A stretch of DNA of 44,035 bases from Rhodospirillaceae bacterium (GCA_018698795.1 JABIPG010000039.1:1-44035), one strand, 5' to 3'. Shown: positions 1 to 10,639, numbered from the stretch's first letter. Numbers and translations are program-made. The notes: generated from the letters alone by a model not told the origin.

Positions 1-1
1 C

Positions 2-2323
2 AGCGATTTCCGACGCGCCAACGGCAAAGGTTACGGCTGAGCCGAGACCGGAATAGTCCAAGGTGTCGGTACCGTCACCACCGTCAAAAGCATTCGATCC
101 GGTTGCGACCGTGACTTCGAATGTGTCATTGCCAATGCCGCCGTAAATCGAGTCGCCGCCACTGGCGCTGCCTTTGCCATCCAGCGTGTCATCACCCGCG
201 CCGCCATACATCACCTGATCGGTTGTGTTGCCGGTCAAGGTGTCGTTGCCGCCCTTGCCGAACACCAGCGCACCGACGGCATTGGTGTCTGAAATCGTCA
301 TGGTGTCGTCGGAGGTGCTGCCGGCGATGATATACGCCGTTTCAGAGCCGGTGAGGTCCATGGCGTTCTTCACGATGATGCCGGAATCAAGGTTGGCTAA
401 TGCATCGACAGAACCTTGGATGTCTTCAACGCTGTCGTCGATTTGAATATAGGTGAGGACCGTCGATAGGCTCGAAGTATTGGCGAACTCGCTGTAGATA
501 TGGAAGTCCATGAACCCGGCTGTTGATGAGACATTCATCTTGATGCCGACGCTGTCCAGGCTCTCGAAGGTCAGGCGGTCGGCGTCACCGCCAGCATCGG
601 TGATGATATCTTGGTCATAAGGCGACGACAGTCCAAAGACGCCCCCACCCGACGCCGAAACCGTGCCGTCATTGGTTTGGTCGTATACGTATTCGGTGTT
701 TTCCGTATTGCCGGAAAACGTATCGTCTTCTGAGGTGTTGTAGAACGTCTCGCCGAAAATTACGTCATCGTCGGCAACGGATGAGATGTTTTCGTCCGGC
801 GGGTCGAAAAACGGATCACCGAATTCGTCGATGAAATTATCTGATGCGAACGGGTCGAAAAACTCGTCTCCGGCATGAATCGGATCGAAGAACGGATCTC
901 CGAACGGGTCTCCAAATGGATCTCCAAATGGATCTCCGAAAATGTCGCCGCCAAAGATATCTCCGCCGAAAATATCACCTCCGAAGATGTCACCGCCAAA
1001 ATTGCCACCGCCTTGGTTGCCGCTATCACCACCACCGTCGCCACTTCCACTTTGACCGGGAGCCTGTCCAAAGGGGCCGGGGCCGCCGCCGATGGGGCCG
1101 GGGCCACCGGGGCCACCGGGGCCGAACGCGCCTTGCTGTTGGGCTTGTTGAATGGCTTGATCAAATTGCACGGCGGCCTGCACACCGGCGGCTTCGCCAG
1201 CGGACATGGCTGCGTCAAAAGCATCGTCCAAGCTGCCACCGCCGGCCAAGGCATCTTGGAAAGCCCCCGAGCCGGCTTGAATCTCTGCATCGGAAATTCC
1301 GTTGGCGCGTGCTTCGGCAATGGCCGCTGACAGCGCCGCTTCACCCGCCACTTGGGCAAGATCGCCGACATCGCCACCACCGGCGAGTGCTTGTTCGACC
1401 GCTTGGTCCGCAGCCAGCCGTGCTGCGGCTTCGATATTATCGCCTTCGGGTCCTTCTACCGGCAAGCCTTCGCCTTCCACCGGCGGGCCGCCTTCCAACT
1501 GGGCTTGGCCTTCCAATTGTTGTTCGGCCTGGGCGCCGGCTTCGCCTTCGGCACCTTGCTCTGCTTCGCCCTCGGCAGTTTGCGCGCCGCCCTCGCCTTG
1601 TGCCTGGCCTTGTTCGCCACCTTCGCCTTGGTTGTCACCGCCTTGCTGATTTTGGTTGCCAGTGGGCGGCGGCGGCGCAGCGGCAATGGCCGACCCATAA
1701 AATTGGTTCACGGCCGAAGCCGGCATGATCACCGGTTTCGACGGCAGCGCGAATTTGGAAACGATGCGGGTTGTCTGGTTGGGCGTGCTTAGTGTTGCCG
1801 AGCCCACCTGAGTGGAAATCGTCATTTCGCCAGTGGTGCCGCCGGCATCCTCAAACAGCGAGAACGTATCGCCCTTGGTCGGTGAAGATTTACCGCCGCC
1901 GGATGTGCCGCGAATGCCGATGGTGGCGGTCGGTGTGTTGACAACCATGGCATTGACGGCGGTTTTCGCAATCTCGCCTGAGACGAAGGTAAAGACGCCC
2001 TGCGCGACCGAAAGTGCGGCGCTGCCTTCTTGGCCGCCGGGATCGTAGACCATCTCATCGATGGTCATTTGACCGGCCTCGGCCAAGGAAAATGTGGAAT
2101 CGTCGGCGAATACAATACCCACCGCACCGTTGGCATCGGTCTCGACCACATCGCCTTGAAAAATGTCCTGGCCGCTTTCGCCCTTGACCTTGGTGCCATC
2201 GATCCGGGTGATGAAAACGTTGCCTTTGATGGTATCGACACGACCGACAGCTTCCTGAGCAGCCGCTTGCGCGAGTTCAATGTCGCCGTTATCCGCCTGG
2301 ACCGGAATGTGACTGCCGTCCAT
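2..2323 (-). CDS. Large FecR-domain / RTX (hemolysin-type Ca-binding) secreted protein, N-terminal part; truncated by the left window edge
   Basis: Hand translation of the minus strand from ATG at 2323 stays open to the window edge (about 774 codons). N-term FecR-like (TIKGNVFITRIDGTKVKGESGQDIFQGDVVETDANGAVGIVFADDSTFSLAE...), Q/G/E-rich linker, DIFGG/GDPF repeats, then RTX-like GKGGNDTLTG / GGAGDDTLDG / GGIGNDTFEV. Not listed in the ORF track because it has no stop in the window. Confidence 0.85.
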   Translation of the reverse strand, partial: MDGSHIPVQADNGDIELAQAAAQEAVGRVDTIKGNVFITRIDGTKVKGESGQDIFQGDVVETDANGAVGIVFADDSTFSLAEAGQMTIDEMVYDPGGQEGSAALSVAQGVFTFVSGEIAKTAVNAMVVNTPTATIGIRGTSGGGKSSPTKGDTFSLFEDAGGTTGEMTISTQVGSATLSTPNQTTRIVSKFALPSKPVIMPASAVNQFYGSAIAAAPPPPTGNQNQQGGDNQGEGGEQGQAQGEGGAQTAEGEAEQGAEGEAGAQAEQQLEGQAQLEGGPPVEGEGLPVEGPEGDNIEAAARLAADQAVEQALAGGGDVGDLAQVAGEAALSAAIAEARANGISDAEIQAGSGAFQDALAGGGSLDDAFDAAMSAGEAAGVQAAVQFDQAIQQAQQQGAFGPGGPGGPGPIGGGPGPFGQAPGQSGSGDGGGDSGNQGGGNFGGDIFGGDIFGGDIFGGDIFGDPFGDPFGDPFGDPFFDPIHAGDEFFDPFASDNFIDEFGDPFFDPPDENISSVADDDVIFGETFYNTSEDDTFSGNTENTEYVYDQTNDGTVSASGGGVFGLSSPYDQDIITDAGGDADRLTFESLDSVGIKMNVSSTAGFMDFHIYSEFANTSSLSTVLTYIQIDDSVEDIQGSVDALANLDSGIIVKNAMDLTGSETAYIIAGSTSDDTMTISDTNAVGALVFGKGGNDTLTGNTTDQVMYGGAGDDTLDGKGSASGGDSIYGGIGNDTFEVTVATGSNAFDGGDGTDTLDYSGLGSAVTFAVGASEIA
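890..1010 (-). repeat. In-frame short tandem repeats (GGDIF x4 then GDPF x4) inside the RTX protein
   Basis: Repeated tctccgaa/ggatctccaaat and gccgaaaatatc-type units; the minus strand encodes GGDIFGGDIFGGDIFGGDIFGDPFGDPFGDPFGDPFFDP. Confidence 0.85.
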
Positions 2324-2420
2324 GGTTCACCTTTTCACCCAAATCAGGCTCTTATTATAACGGGTGAAAGCTGACGAGTCTGTGACGAACATCATACTTA
2401 GCCGTTCGGAATTTAGGGTG

Positions 2421-3719
2421 TTACTGAAGAATGCGCGGATCCAATTGGCCCATCACCGTGAGCAATGTGAACACGGCAATGGCCACGTCCGTATCTGCCG
2501 AGGCGGCGTCTGAGGACGCGTTGATGAGCGCCGTTTCGCCAGCCAATACGTCGATCAGCGAGCGATTACCCAATTGCCGCTCGCGCCGCGCCAGTTCCAG
2601 GAACTCGGCCGCGATGTCGGCTTGGTTGTGCAGCAGGACGGCGTTGGTTTGCGCCGTCTGTAAATTGTCCCATGCGTTGCGGGTCTGCTCTTCCGTCTGG
2701 TCGCGGGTGTCGCCGAAACGGTTTACGGTGGCCACATGACCTTGTTGGGATGCCTTGAGCGTGTTGATGGCCGTCAGACCCAAATTCAGATCGTAGGTGG
2801 CTTCCAGCTTGATCAGGCGTTCTTGCTGTGAGCCCACCGTGCCGCCATTGTCTTCTTTGACCTTTTGTTCTGCGCTGAGCTCGAAACTCGGCAGGAACTG
2901 ATCAACGCGGGTTTTGATGACCGATTCACGCGCCACCTGGGCGCCGGTGCGGGCGGCCTTCAGTTGCGGGTTGTTTTTGATCGAATTCTGAAGCGCCTCA
3001 TCAAGAGATTTCGGCAGCAATTCCAGCGGTAGCCGCGGGTCACTCATCTTTTCGATATCCGCCGGCGGGCTGCCGAATACAGCGCGGTAACGGTTGATGG
3101 TTGTCTTGCGTGTGCCCTGTGCCTGGATCAGGCGGGCCTGGGCGCCGGCCAGTTGCGTTTTCGCTTGCAAAACATCGGTTGAAAATCCCGAGCCGCGTTG
3201 CACGCGGGCGTCTTCCAATTCCGCTTGGCGTTTAATGTTGTCGACGGCGCCCGAAGAAAAACTCACGAGCTTGTTGCTGCGTACGACGTTGAGATAGGCC
3301 GACAGGCCTTCCAGCAACAACGCTTGTTTGGCTTCATCGCGGTTTTCGTGGGACTGCCTGAGTGCCAGTCGCGATGACCGGATGGCCGAATTGGTGGAGC
3401 CGAAATCCCAGACCTTTTGCGTGATCGTGGTCTCGACGTTGCGCGGCACCATGGCGGTGTCGTCGGAACCCGTCGGTTTTTCCTGTTTTTCGTGGCCGAT
3501 GTTCGCGGTAACGGAGAGGTTCGGGTACCAATCGCCCCAGGTGACCTCAAGCTGCTGGTTCGCTGCCCGGACGTCGGCATTGGCGGCGAGCATGCGCTTG
3601 TGGGTCTTGACCAGCGCGGTCAAGGTGTCTTGCAGGGATTGGGCCTGCGACAAGGCCGGGGTGGATACGATGGAAAGCGCCATCAACCCGGCAAAAATAT
3701 CAGATAAGCGAACAGTCAT
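2421..3719 (-). CDS. TolC-family outer membrane efflux / type I secretion protein
   Basis: ORF 2421..3752; likely start MTVRLSDIFAG with signal peptide; SLQDTLTALVKTHKRMLAANADVRAANQQLEVTWGDWYPNLSV is TolC-like. Confidence 0.88.
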   Translation of the reverse strand: MTVRLSDIFAGLMALSIVSTPALSQAQSLQDTLTALVKTHKRMLAANADVRAANQQLEVTWGDWYPNLSVTANIGHEKQEKPTGSDDTAMVPRNVETTITQKVWDFGSTNSAIRSSRLALRQSHENRDEAKQALLLEGLSAYLNVVRSNKLVSFSSGAVDNIKRQAELEDARVQRGSGFSTDVLQAKTQLAGAQARLIQAQGTRKTTINRYRAVFGSPPADIEKMSDPRLPLELLPKSLDEALQNSIKNNPQLKAARTGAQVARESVIKTRVDQFLPSFELSAEQKVKEDNGGTVGSQQERLIKLEATYDLNLGLTAINTLKASQQGHVATVNRFGDTRDQTEEQTRNAWDNLQTAQTNAVLLHNQADIAAEFLELARRERQLGNRSLIDVLAGETALINASSDAASADTDVAIAVFTLLTVMGQLDPRILQ

Positions 3720-4018
3720 TCTCGATTGCGCTTCTTTTTGCCCCACAAACACTCTTCCTGCACGTTCGCCACCGTCGATGGGTAGCTAAACGCGATGCGT
3801 AATCCTATCGAATCGGCAGCCTAAACGATGCCAATCGCGGCCACCAGAACTATCTTTGCAACACGGGTAGTGGATGAAGAGTGGTGCGTTAGCAGATTTC
3901 GGGGGGCGGCGCCTTCGATCACCGTTATTCACGTATTTCATTTTCGGGTTATTGGCATGATGTTTGCTTTAGCTATGGGTAAGTCAACATACCAAGTTGA
4001 CCTGGAACGGAGAAAATC

Positions 4019-4207
4019 ATGTTGATGCACGAAAACCCCTACGCTTTTACCGATGACCTCGCGGTTATGGATGGCGCGGAAGACCTATTCAAAGCCGCAC
4101 TTCATCAAACCCTTGGCGATGGTTATCGTTGCCTGGAAACGCTTGGCGACGACCTGTCGCTTGAAGACACACGGCTGGTGGATATGGACGACCTGCTGGT
4201 GAGCTGA
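4019..4207 (+). CDS. Small acidic hypothetical protein (62 aa)
   Basis: ORF preceded by a purine-rich cggagaaa segment; no recognised family. Confidence 0.4.
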   Translation: MLMHENPYAFTDDLAVMDGAEDLFKAALHQTLGDGYRCLETLGDDLSLEDTRLVDMDDLLVS

Positions 4208-4274
4208 TTTCCTATGACGCGGTAGGAATTGCCTAGGCGGTCTCAGTGTTAGGTCGCGAGGTTAGATCGCAATG

Positions 4275-6566
4275 CTAGATCAGACGGCCCTGCTCTTCAC
4301 GCGACTGGGCATCGACCACCGCCAGCGCGCTCATGTTGACCAAGCCTCTGGCCGACACCGACGGGGTCAGGATATGCGCCGGTTTCGCGGCGCCCAACAA
4401 GAACGGACCGATCGCCAAGCCGTCACCCGCAGATTTCAGTAAGTTGAAGGCACTGTTGGCGGCGTCCAGTGACGGAAATACCAGGAAGTTGGCCGGCCCT
4501 TGCAGGCGCGAATTGGGAAAAATAAATCCCCTATAGTTCGAATCCAGGGCGGCGTCCGGATGCATTTCTCCTTCCACCTCCAGGTCGGGCTCACGTTCGC
4601 GCAGAAGCTCCACAGCTTGGCGCATTTTCAGCGCACTCGGTGTATCCGCATTGCCGAAATTCGAATGCGAGATCAGTGCCACCTTTGGCTCTGTGCCGAA
4701 GCGCCGGATGGCCTCGGCGCCCAGGCGCGTCATCTCGACAATCTCCTCGGAACTGGGGTCGAGGGTGACCTGGGTGTCGCACATGAAATAGGTGCCTTTG
4801 TTGACGATCAGGCCGCTGAGTGCTGATACGTCGCACACGTTCTTTGCTTTGCCGATGACATCGATAATGTGTTTGAGGTGCCAGTTGTACTGGCCATAAG
4901 TGCCACAGATCATGGCGTCTGCCTCGCCCCGCTGGACCATCAACGAGGCAATGACGGTGGTGTTGGTGCGCACGATGGTGCGCGCCAGATCCGGAGATAC
5001 GCCGTGGCGCTGCATGATCTCGTGGTAGAGCGTCCAATACTCCTCGTAACGGGGATCGCTTTCCGGATTGGTGATCGAGAAGTCGCGCCCATCCGCGAGG
5101 CGCAGCCCAAGCCGTTCGATCCGCCGTGCGATGACTTCGGGGCGGCCCACCAATATGGGATCGGCGGTGCCTTCATCCACCACCACCTGCACGGCGCGCA
5201 GCACGCGATCGTCTTCGCCTTCGGCATAAACCAGTCGCCGTTTGTCGCGCTTTGCGCGCTCGAACACCGGTTTCATCAACATCCCGGATCGGAACACGAA
5301 CCGATTGAGCTTCTCGCGGTAAACGTCCATATCTTTGAGCGGTTTGGTTGCGACGCCTGAATCCATGGCGGCCTGGGCGACCGCCGAGGCGACCTCGACC
5401 ATCAGTCTCAAGTCGAACGGTTTTGGGATCAAGTATTCAGGCCCGAATTTAAGGGCTTCGCCTCGGTAAGCGTTGGCCACCACCTCGGAACTTTCAACCA
5501 TGGCCAGATCAGCGATTGCCTTGACCGCGGCAAGCTTCATTTCCTCGTTGATGGTTGTCGCACCGACATCCAAAGCGCCCCGGAAGATGAACGGAAAACA
5601 CAGCACGTTGTTGACCTGGTTGGGGTAATCCGAGCGTCCGGTCGCGATGACGGCGTTCGGGTTGGCGGCCTTGGCGTCGTCGGGGTTGATCTCAGGTGTT
5701 GGATTGGCGAGAGCCAGGATCAACGGCTTGGCGGACATGGTTCTCACCATGTCGCCGGTCAGGATGCCGCCCGCCGACAGCCCCAAAAAGGCATCGGCGT
5801 CAACAATCACATCGGCCAGCGTGCGGGCGTCGGTATCTTGGGCGAATGATGCCTTGTGCGGGTTCATCTCTTCGGTGCGGCCCTCATAGATGAGGCCCAG
5901 ATGATCGACCAGCCAGATATTTTCACGTTTCACACCCATGGACACCAGCAGGTTCAAGCACGCAATGCCGGCCGCGCCGCCGCCGGTGGAGACCAGTTTG
6001 ATATCGGCCAACGCCTTGCCGGTGACGCGCAGCCCGTTGAGGAATGCCGCAGCGGTGACGATGGCAGTGCCGTGTTGGTCGTCGTGGAACACCGGGATGT
6101 TCATGCGTTCGCGGCATTTCTGTTCAATGACGAAGCATTCCGGCGCTTTGATATCTTCCAAGTTGATGGCGCCGAATGTCGGCTCCAGGGCGCAAACGAT
6201 ATCGACAATCTTGTCGGGATCGAGTTCGTCCAACTCGATATCGAACACATCAATGGCAGCGAACTTCTTGAACAATACCGCCTTGCCTTCCATGACCGGC
6301 TTTGATGCCAGCGGCCCGATGGCACCAAGGCCCAGCACGGCTGTGCCGTTGGTTATGACGGCGACTAGGTTTTGGCGCGCCGTCAGGTTGGCGGCCTCGG
6401 CCGGATCATCGACGATGGCTTCGCAGGCTGCGGCTACGCCCGGCGAATAGGCGAGCGCCAAGTCACGCTGGTTGGCCAGTGGCTTGGTCGGTGCGATGGA
6501 AAGCTTGCCGGGCACCGGCAGGCGATGATACTCCAAGGCCATGCGCTTCAGATCTTCATCAGACAT
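4275..6566 (-). CDS. maeB: NADP-dependent malic enzyme with C-terminal phosphotransacetylase-like domain
   Basis: 763 aa; malic N-terminal (LALAYSPGVAAACEAI), NAD-binding (LVSTGGGAAGIACLNLLV) and PTA-like C-terminal domain (YAEGEDDRVLRAVQVVVDEG). Confidence 0.95.
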   Translation of the reverse strand: MSDEDLKRMALEYHRLPVPGKLSIAPTKPLANQRDLALAYSPGVAAACEAIVDDPAEAANLTARQNLVAVITNGTAVLGLGAIGPLASKPVMEGKAVLFKKFAAIDVFDIELDELDPDKIVDIVCALEPTFGAINLEDIKAPECFVIEQKCRERMNIPVFHDDQHGTAIVTAAAFLNGLRVTGKALADIKLVSTGGGAAGIACLNLLVSMGVKRENIWLVDHLGLIYEGRTEEMNPHKASFAQDTDARTLADVIVDADAFLGLSAGGILTGDMVRTMSAKPLILALANPTPEINPDDAKAANPNAVIATGRSDYPNQVNNVLCFPFIFRGALDVGATTINEEMKLAAVKAIADLAMVESSEVVANAYRGEALKFGPEYLIPKPFDLRLMVEVASAVAQAAMDSGVATKPLKDMDVYREKLNRFVFRSGMLMKPVFERAKRDKRRLVYAEGEDDRVLRAVQVVVDEGTADPILVGRPEVIARRIERLGLRLADGRDFSITNPESDPRYEEYWTLYHEIMQRHGVSPDLARTIVRTNTTVIASLMVQRGEADAMICGTYGQYNWHLKHIIDVIGKAKNVCDVSALSGLIVNKGTYFMCDTQVTLDPSSEEIVEMTRLGAEAIRRFGTEPKVALISHSNFGNADTPSALKMRQAVELLREREPDLEVEGEMHPDAALDSNYRGFIFPNSRLQGPANFLVFPSLDAANSAFNLLKSAGDGLAIGPFLLGAAKPAHILTPSVSARGLVNMSALAVVDAQSREEQGRLI

Positions 6567-6664
6567 GTTGTTACCTTTGTGCCAGGTTCATCAGGGTGGT
6601 TTTAAGTTGAAGATTTATATTGTCTCGCGCAACCGGTTTTCCGCGCACGGTGGGGGCAAATAAC

Positions 6665-7393
6665 ATGGTTGTGACCGAAGTCCCTCGTGTGATTGGCCAC
6701 CGCGGTGCTGCCGGTCACGCACCGGAAAATACCCTTGTTTCCATTCAAAAAGCTTTCGATCTGGGCGCGCGTTGGGTCGAAGTGGATGTCAAATTGTCGA
6801 GCGACGGCGTGCCGATACTGATGCACGATGACCGCCTGGAGCGCACCACCAACGGCAGCGGCCTAGCCGCCGAGGCTTCATTGGCGGAACTGGAGCGGCT
6901 TGATGCCGGGCGATGGTTCGGCGCCGAGTTCGCCGGTGCGCATATTCCGACCCTGGCAGAATTGGTCGGGCTGTTGGCCGAGCTTGGCATGGGGCTGAAT
7001 TTGGAACTGAAGCCAAGCCCACGCCAAGAAGATGAAACAGGCCGGGTGGTCGCCGAGGTGTTTTCAGACCTCTGGGGACCGGGCCTGCCCGCGCCCGTGA
7101 TCTCGAGCTTTACGCCGGCATCGCTTTCGGCTTTTGCTGATGTCGCGCCGGAATTCGAGCGCGCGATGCTGTTCGGGCGTTTGCCATCCGATTGGCACGC
7201 CCAGGTGCAAACCGTTGGGGCCCAGGCCGTCCATTGTGGCGTTAAGTACATCAAACGCCACGATGTCGCCGACATTAACGCGGTCGGGTTGCCGGTGCGT
7301 TGTTATACGGTCAACGATGGCGAAACGGCGGGGCGTTTGTTCCATTGGGGTGTGGAAGCGGTATTTTCAGATTATCCGGAATGTGTGCCGTGA
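6665..7393 (+). CDS. ugpQ: Glycerophosphodiester phosphodiesterase
   Basis: [48 protein letters not shown] is a GDPD signature. Confidence 0.92.
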   Translation: MVVTEVPRVIGHRGAAGHAPENTLVSIQKAFDLGARWVEVDVKLSSDGVPILMHDDRLERTTNGSGLAAEASLAELERLDAGRWFGAEFAGAHIPTLAELVGLLAELGMGLNLELKPSPRQEDETGRVVAEVFSDLWGPGLPAPVISSFTPASLSAFADVAPEFERAMLFGRLPSDWHAQVQTVGAQAVHCGVKYIKRHDVADINAVGLPVRCYTVNDGETAGRLFHWGVEAVFSDYPECVP

Positions 7394-8868
7394 ACGCTGA
7401 TGCGCGGATTCTCGCTATCGACCAAGGCACGACCTCAACGCGCGCTATGGTATTTGATGCTGCGGGCCAGGTGTTGGTTCAAGCGCAACACGAACTGCCA
7501 CAAATCTATCCACAAGACGGTTGGGTCGAGCACAACGCAGAAGAGATTTGGCGCGCCACTGTCGAAGTTTGCGCCACGGTGATTGAACAAATCGGCCCCG
7601 AAACCGTTACGGCTATGGGCATCACCAACCAGCGCGAAACCGCTGTCATATGGGACCGTGACACCGGCGCGCCGATCCACAATGCCATTGTCTGGCAAGA
7701 CCGGCGCACCGCTAGCATGTGCCGCTCCATCCGCGAACGTGGGCTTGAGGCAGAGATTGCGGCCCGCACCGGGCTGGTGGTCGACCCGTATTTCTCGGCC
7801 ACCAAGATCAGTTGGCTGTTGGACAACGTACAAGGTGCGCGGGCCGCAGCCGAGGCCGGGCGCTTGGCGTTCGGCACCATCGATAGCTTTTTGCTCTGGC
7901 GGTTAACCGGCGGAAAGGTCCATGCCTCGGATGCCACGAATGCGGCGCGGACCCAGTTGTTCGATATTCATGCCCAGGTTTGGAACGACTCTCTGTTGGA
8001 GATTTTCCAGGTGCCGCGAGCGCTCTTGCCCGAGGTGCACGATTGTGCCGGAGAATTCGGCGTCTGTGATCCGGCGCTGTTCGGTCGCGCCATCCCGATC
8101 ACTGGTATTGCCGGCGATCAGCATGCGGCGCTCGTGGGGCAGGCCTGCCTTCATCCGGGCATGGTCAAAAGCACATACGGCACGGGGGGCTTCTCCATGT
8201 TGAATACGGGAGGTAAGGCGGTGCCGTCCGACAACCGTCTGTTGACTACCGTTGCCTATCGCCTGAACGGCAAGACGACCTACGCCCTGGAGGGCAGTAT
8301 CTTCGTTGCAGGCGCGGCCATTCAATGGTTGCGTGATGGATTGGGATTGATTGACCAATCCCCGCAATCGGAAGATCACGCGCGCGCCGTTGCCGGAACG
8401 GAAGGTGTGTATATGGTGCCAGCCTTCACGGGGCTCGGCGCGCCTTATTGGGACGCCGACGCGCGCGGCGCTATTGTTGGCCTGTCGCGCGACACCGGCG
8501 TATCACATATCGTCCGTGCGGCATTGGAAGCGGTCTGCTTCCAAACCCTTGATCTGTTTCAGGCGAAAGCCGCCGATGGCGTTGTTCTGGATACCGTGCG
8601 CGTCGATGGGGGCATGGCGGAGAATGATTGGCTGATGCAGTTCTTGGCAGATATTTTGGATTTGCGCGTCGAGCGACCGGCCATGACAGAGACCACGGCG
8701 CTAGGGGTCGCCAACTTGGCGGCATTGGGTGCGGGCGTATTCTCGTCCCTTGACGATGTTTCTACGCGCTGGCGATCCGATCGGGATTTCGAACCGGCGA
8801 TGGCGGCAGAAGACCGCGAACAGCTCTATGCTGGATGGCAAAAAGCCGTCGAACGGGTCCGGGGTTAG
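7390..8868 (+). CDS. glpK: Glycerol kinase
   Basis: [66 protein letters not shown] start at 7390 overlaps the ugpQ stop (alternative ATG 7381). Confidence 0.95.
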   Translation: MNADARILAIDQGTTSTRAMVFDAAGQVLVQAQHELPQIYPQDGWVEHNAEEIWRATVEVCATVIEQIGPETVTAMGITNQRETAVIWDRDTGAPIHNAIVWQDRRTASMCRSIRERGLEAEIAARTGLVVDPYFSATKISWLLDNVQGARAAAEAGRLAFGTIDSFLLWRLTGGKVHASDATNAARTQLFDIHAQVWNDSLLEIFQVPRALLPEVHDCAGEFGVCDPALFGRAIPITGIAGDQHAALVGQACLHPGMVKSTYGTGGFSMLNTGGKAVPSDNRLLTTVAYRLNGKTTYALEGSIFVAGAAIQWLRDGLGLIDQSPQSEDHARAVAGTEGVYMVPAFTGLGAPYWDADARGAIVGLSRDTGVSHIVRAALEAVCFQTLDLFQAKAADGVVLDTVRVDGGMAENDWLMQFLADILDLRVERPAMTETTALGVANLAALGAGVFSSLDDVSTRWRSDRDFEPAMAAEDREQLYAGWQKAVERVRG

Positions 8869-8875
8869 ACCCGCA

Positions 8876-9421
8876 TCATTCGTATGAAATCTTGACGACC
8901 TCGATCTCTTCGGGGCCGTTTGGCGTGCGGATGGTCACGACGTCGCCTTCCCAGGCTTTCATCAATGCCCGTGCGATCGGCGACACCCAACTGACCTCAC
9001 CTTCGTCGAACCTTGCCTCATCGACGCCGACAATCCGCACCGTTTTTTCGTCATCGTTCTCGTTGGCGTAGGTCACACTGGCACCGAAAAATACCTGATC
9101 TCGGTTCTTCTGCAGCGTTTGATCGACGACCTCAGCGATTTCCAGCCGCTTCATCAAGAACCGCATGCGACGGTCGATCTCGCGCAGGCGTTTCTTGCCG
9201 TAGATATAGTCGCCGTTTTCCGAGCGATCGCCATTGCCCGCCGCCCAAGACACGGTCTCCACGACCTTCGGCCGCTCCACACTCCGCAGGTGTTTAAGCT
9301 CCGCATGCATGCGCGCCAAGCCCACAGGCGTGATGTAATTCTTGAACCCCGCCGGCAGGCTGTCGGCCTCTTCGATGTCGAGATCTTCGGCCTCGGATTC
9401 CTTGGTGAAGGCTTTGCTCAT
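8876..9421 (-). CDS. greB: Transcription elongation factor GreB/GreA family
   Basis: MSKAFTKE...ITPVGLARMHAELKHLRSVERPKVVETVSWAAGNGDRSENGDYIYGKKRLREIDRRMRFL. Confidence 0.9.
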   Translation of the reverse strand: MSKAFTKESEAEDLDIEEADSLPAGFKNYITPVGLARMHAELKHLRSVERPKVVETVSWAAGNGDRSENGDYIYGKKRLREIDRRMRFLMKRLEIAEVVDQTLQKNRDQVFFGASVTYANENDDEKTVRIVGVDEARFDEGEVSWVSPIARALMKAWEGDVVTIRTPNGPEEIEVVKISYE

Positions 9422-9436
9422 CGTCCAACGATAGCG

Positions 9437-9480
9437 CAAACTAGGAATTCTGGCGAGGCAAACCAGGAATTCTGGCGAGG
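9437..9480. repeat. 22-bp tandem direct repeat, two copies with one mismatch
   Basis: CAAACTAGGAATTCTGGCGAGG (9437-9458) followed directly by CAAACCAGGAATTCTGGCGAGG (9459-9480). Confidence 0.95.
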
Positions 9481-9538
9481 AACGAACGGCTCGTCATTGG
9501 GGCTGCAATGGACACGAAGATGCCCTAAACTTTCGGCC

Positions 9539-10639
9539 ATGACCGATGACCCCCAGATCGACCGCCTCATGCTGTATCGTGTGCAAGTTCCGCTCACGAT
9601 ACCGTACAAATTGGCGTTCGGTCCGGTTGAGGCGTTCGACATGGTCTTGGTCGAGGCGGTGTTGGGAAATGGGGAGACGGGCTGGGGCGAGGCCACGGTG
9701 CTGACCGGTTATACGGAAGAGACCATTGCTCAAGCTTGGGTGACGGCGAATGACATTGCCGCCAAGGTGGTTGGCCGTGACTTTAGTGACACCAAATCCG
9801 CCGCCATGCGCTGTCATGCGGATGCCCCATTTACCACGACGGCGTTCGTGACGGCCATGGAAATGGCCACCCGCCACCCGGTATTAGCCACCGACAATGA
9901 GCGGCGAACGCCGTTGTTGGCAATAATCAATGCGACGGAAACCGGCGCATTGACCGATGAAATTGAAGCTCGCATTGCCGACGGATACGCGACGCTGAAG
10001 ATCAAGGTGGGGTTTGATCTGGCCGCTGACATGAAACGCCTGGAGTTTATTCAAGACCGAACGGCGGCGCGCGTGGCGCTGCGGGTCGATGCCAATCAAG
10101 GCTATACCCAAGCCGAAGGGGCCACGTTTGTTGGGGGCATTGACCCGACCGGTATTGAGTTGGTGGAACAACCCTGCTCGGCGGGAGATTGGGAGGCGGC
10201 TGTTGCGGTTGCGCAGGTGGCGCGCGGAAACGGCGTGCCGTTTATGCTCGACGAATCGATCTATGGTCTGGACGACGTGGACCGTGCCGCCGATCTGAAG
10301 TGCGCCGATATCATCAAACTCAAACTCATGAAGGCTGGCGGGCTTGATGCTTTGGCATCGGGGATTGGCCATATCCGCTCGCGCGGCATGCAGCCCGTAT
10401 TGGGAAACGGCGTCGCCGGCGACATCGGGTGCTGGATGGAGGCCTGCGTGGGCGCCGAGATGGTCGATAACGCCGGCGAAATGAATGGCTTTTTGAAACC
10501 TGTCCAACGGCTGTTTGAGGTGCCCATGCGCCTGGACAGCGGTGAGTTGGTGTTGGAAGCTGATGGCGAGGTGGTGCCGGACCGGGATGCCATTGCCGCC
10601 CATACCCAGGAGACGCGGGAATACAATCGGCATGAATGA
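9539..10639 (+). CDS. Enolase-superfamily enzyme, muconate lactonizing / dipeptide-epimerase-like subgroup
   Basis: TLKIKVGF (KxK), RVDANQGY, ELVEQP, MLDESIYG, IKLKLMKAGGL catalytic motifs; ATG at 9539 (the longer ORF from 9119 overlaps greB). Confidence 0.88.
   Translation: MTDDPQIDRLMLYRVQVPLTIPYKLAFGPVEAFDMVLVEAVLGNGETGWGEATVLTGYTEETIAQAWVTANDIAAKVVGRDFSDTKSAAMRCHADAPFTTTAFVTAMEMATRHPVLATDNERRTPLLAIINATETGALTDEIEARIADGYATLKIKVGFDLAADMKRLEFIQDRTAARVALRVDANQGYTQAEGATFVGGIDPTGIELVEQPCSAGDWEAAVAVAQVARGNGVPFMLDESIYGLDDVDRAADLKCADIIKLKLMKAGGLDALASGIGHIRSRGMQPVLGNGVAGDIGCWMEACVGAEMVDNAGEMNGFLKPVQRLFEVPMRLDSGELVLEADGEVVPDRDAIAAHTQETREYNRHE

Noticed and set aside
10-330. Cys/Arg-rich 69-aa plus ORF (121-330) as possible metallothionein-like peptide
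   Set aside because: Reverse-strand reading of RTX glycine/aspartate repeats gives artefactual Cys/Arg/His content.
890-1010. Possible CRISPR-like short regular repeats
   Set aside because: Repeats are in frame, too short, without unique spacers; they encode DIFGG/GDPF peptides.
844-1728. 294-aa Arg/His-rich plus-strand ORF and overlapping ORFs at 875, 1302 and 1352
   Set aside because: Antisense to the low-complexity region of the FecR-RTX protein.
9119-9538. N-terminal extension of the enolase-superfamily ORF
   Set aside because: Overlaps greB antisense; the conserved protein starts at MTDDPQIDRL (9539).
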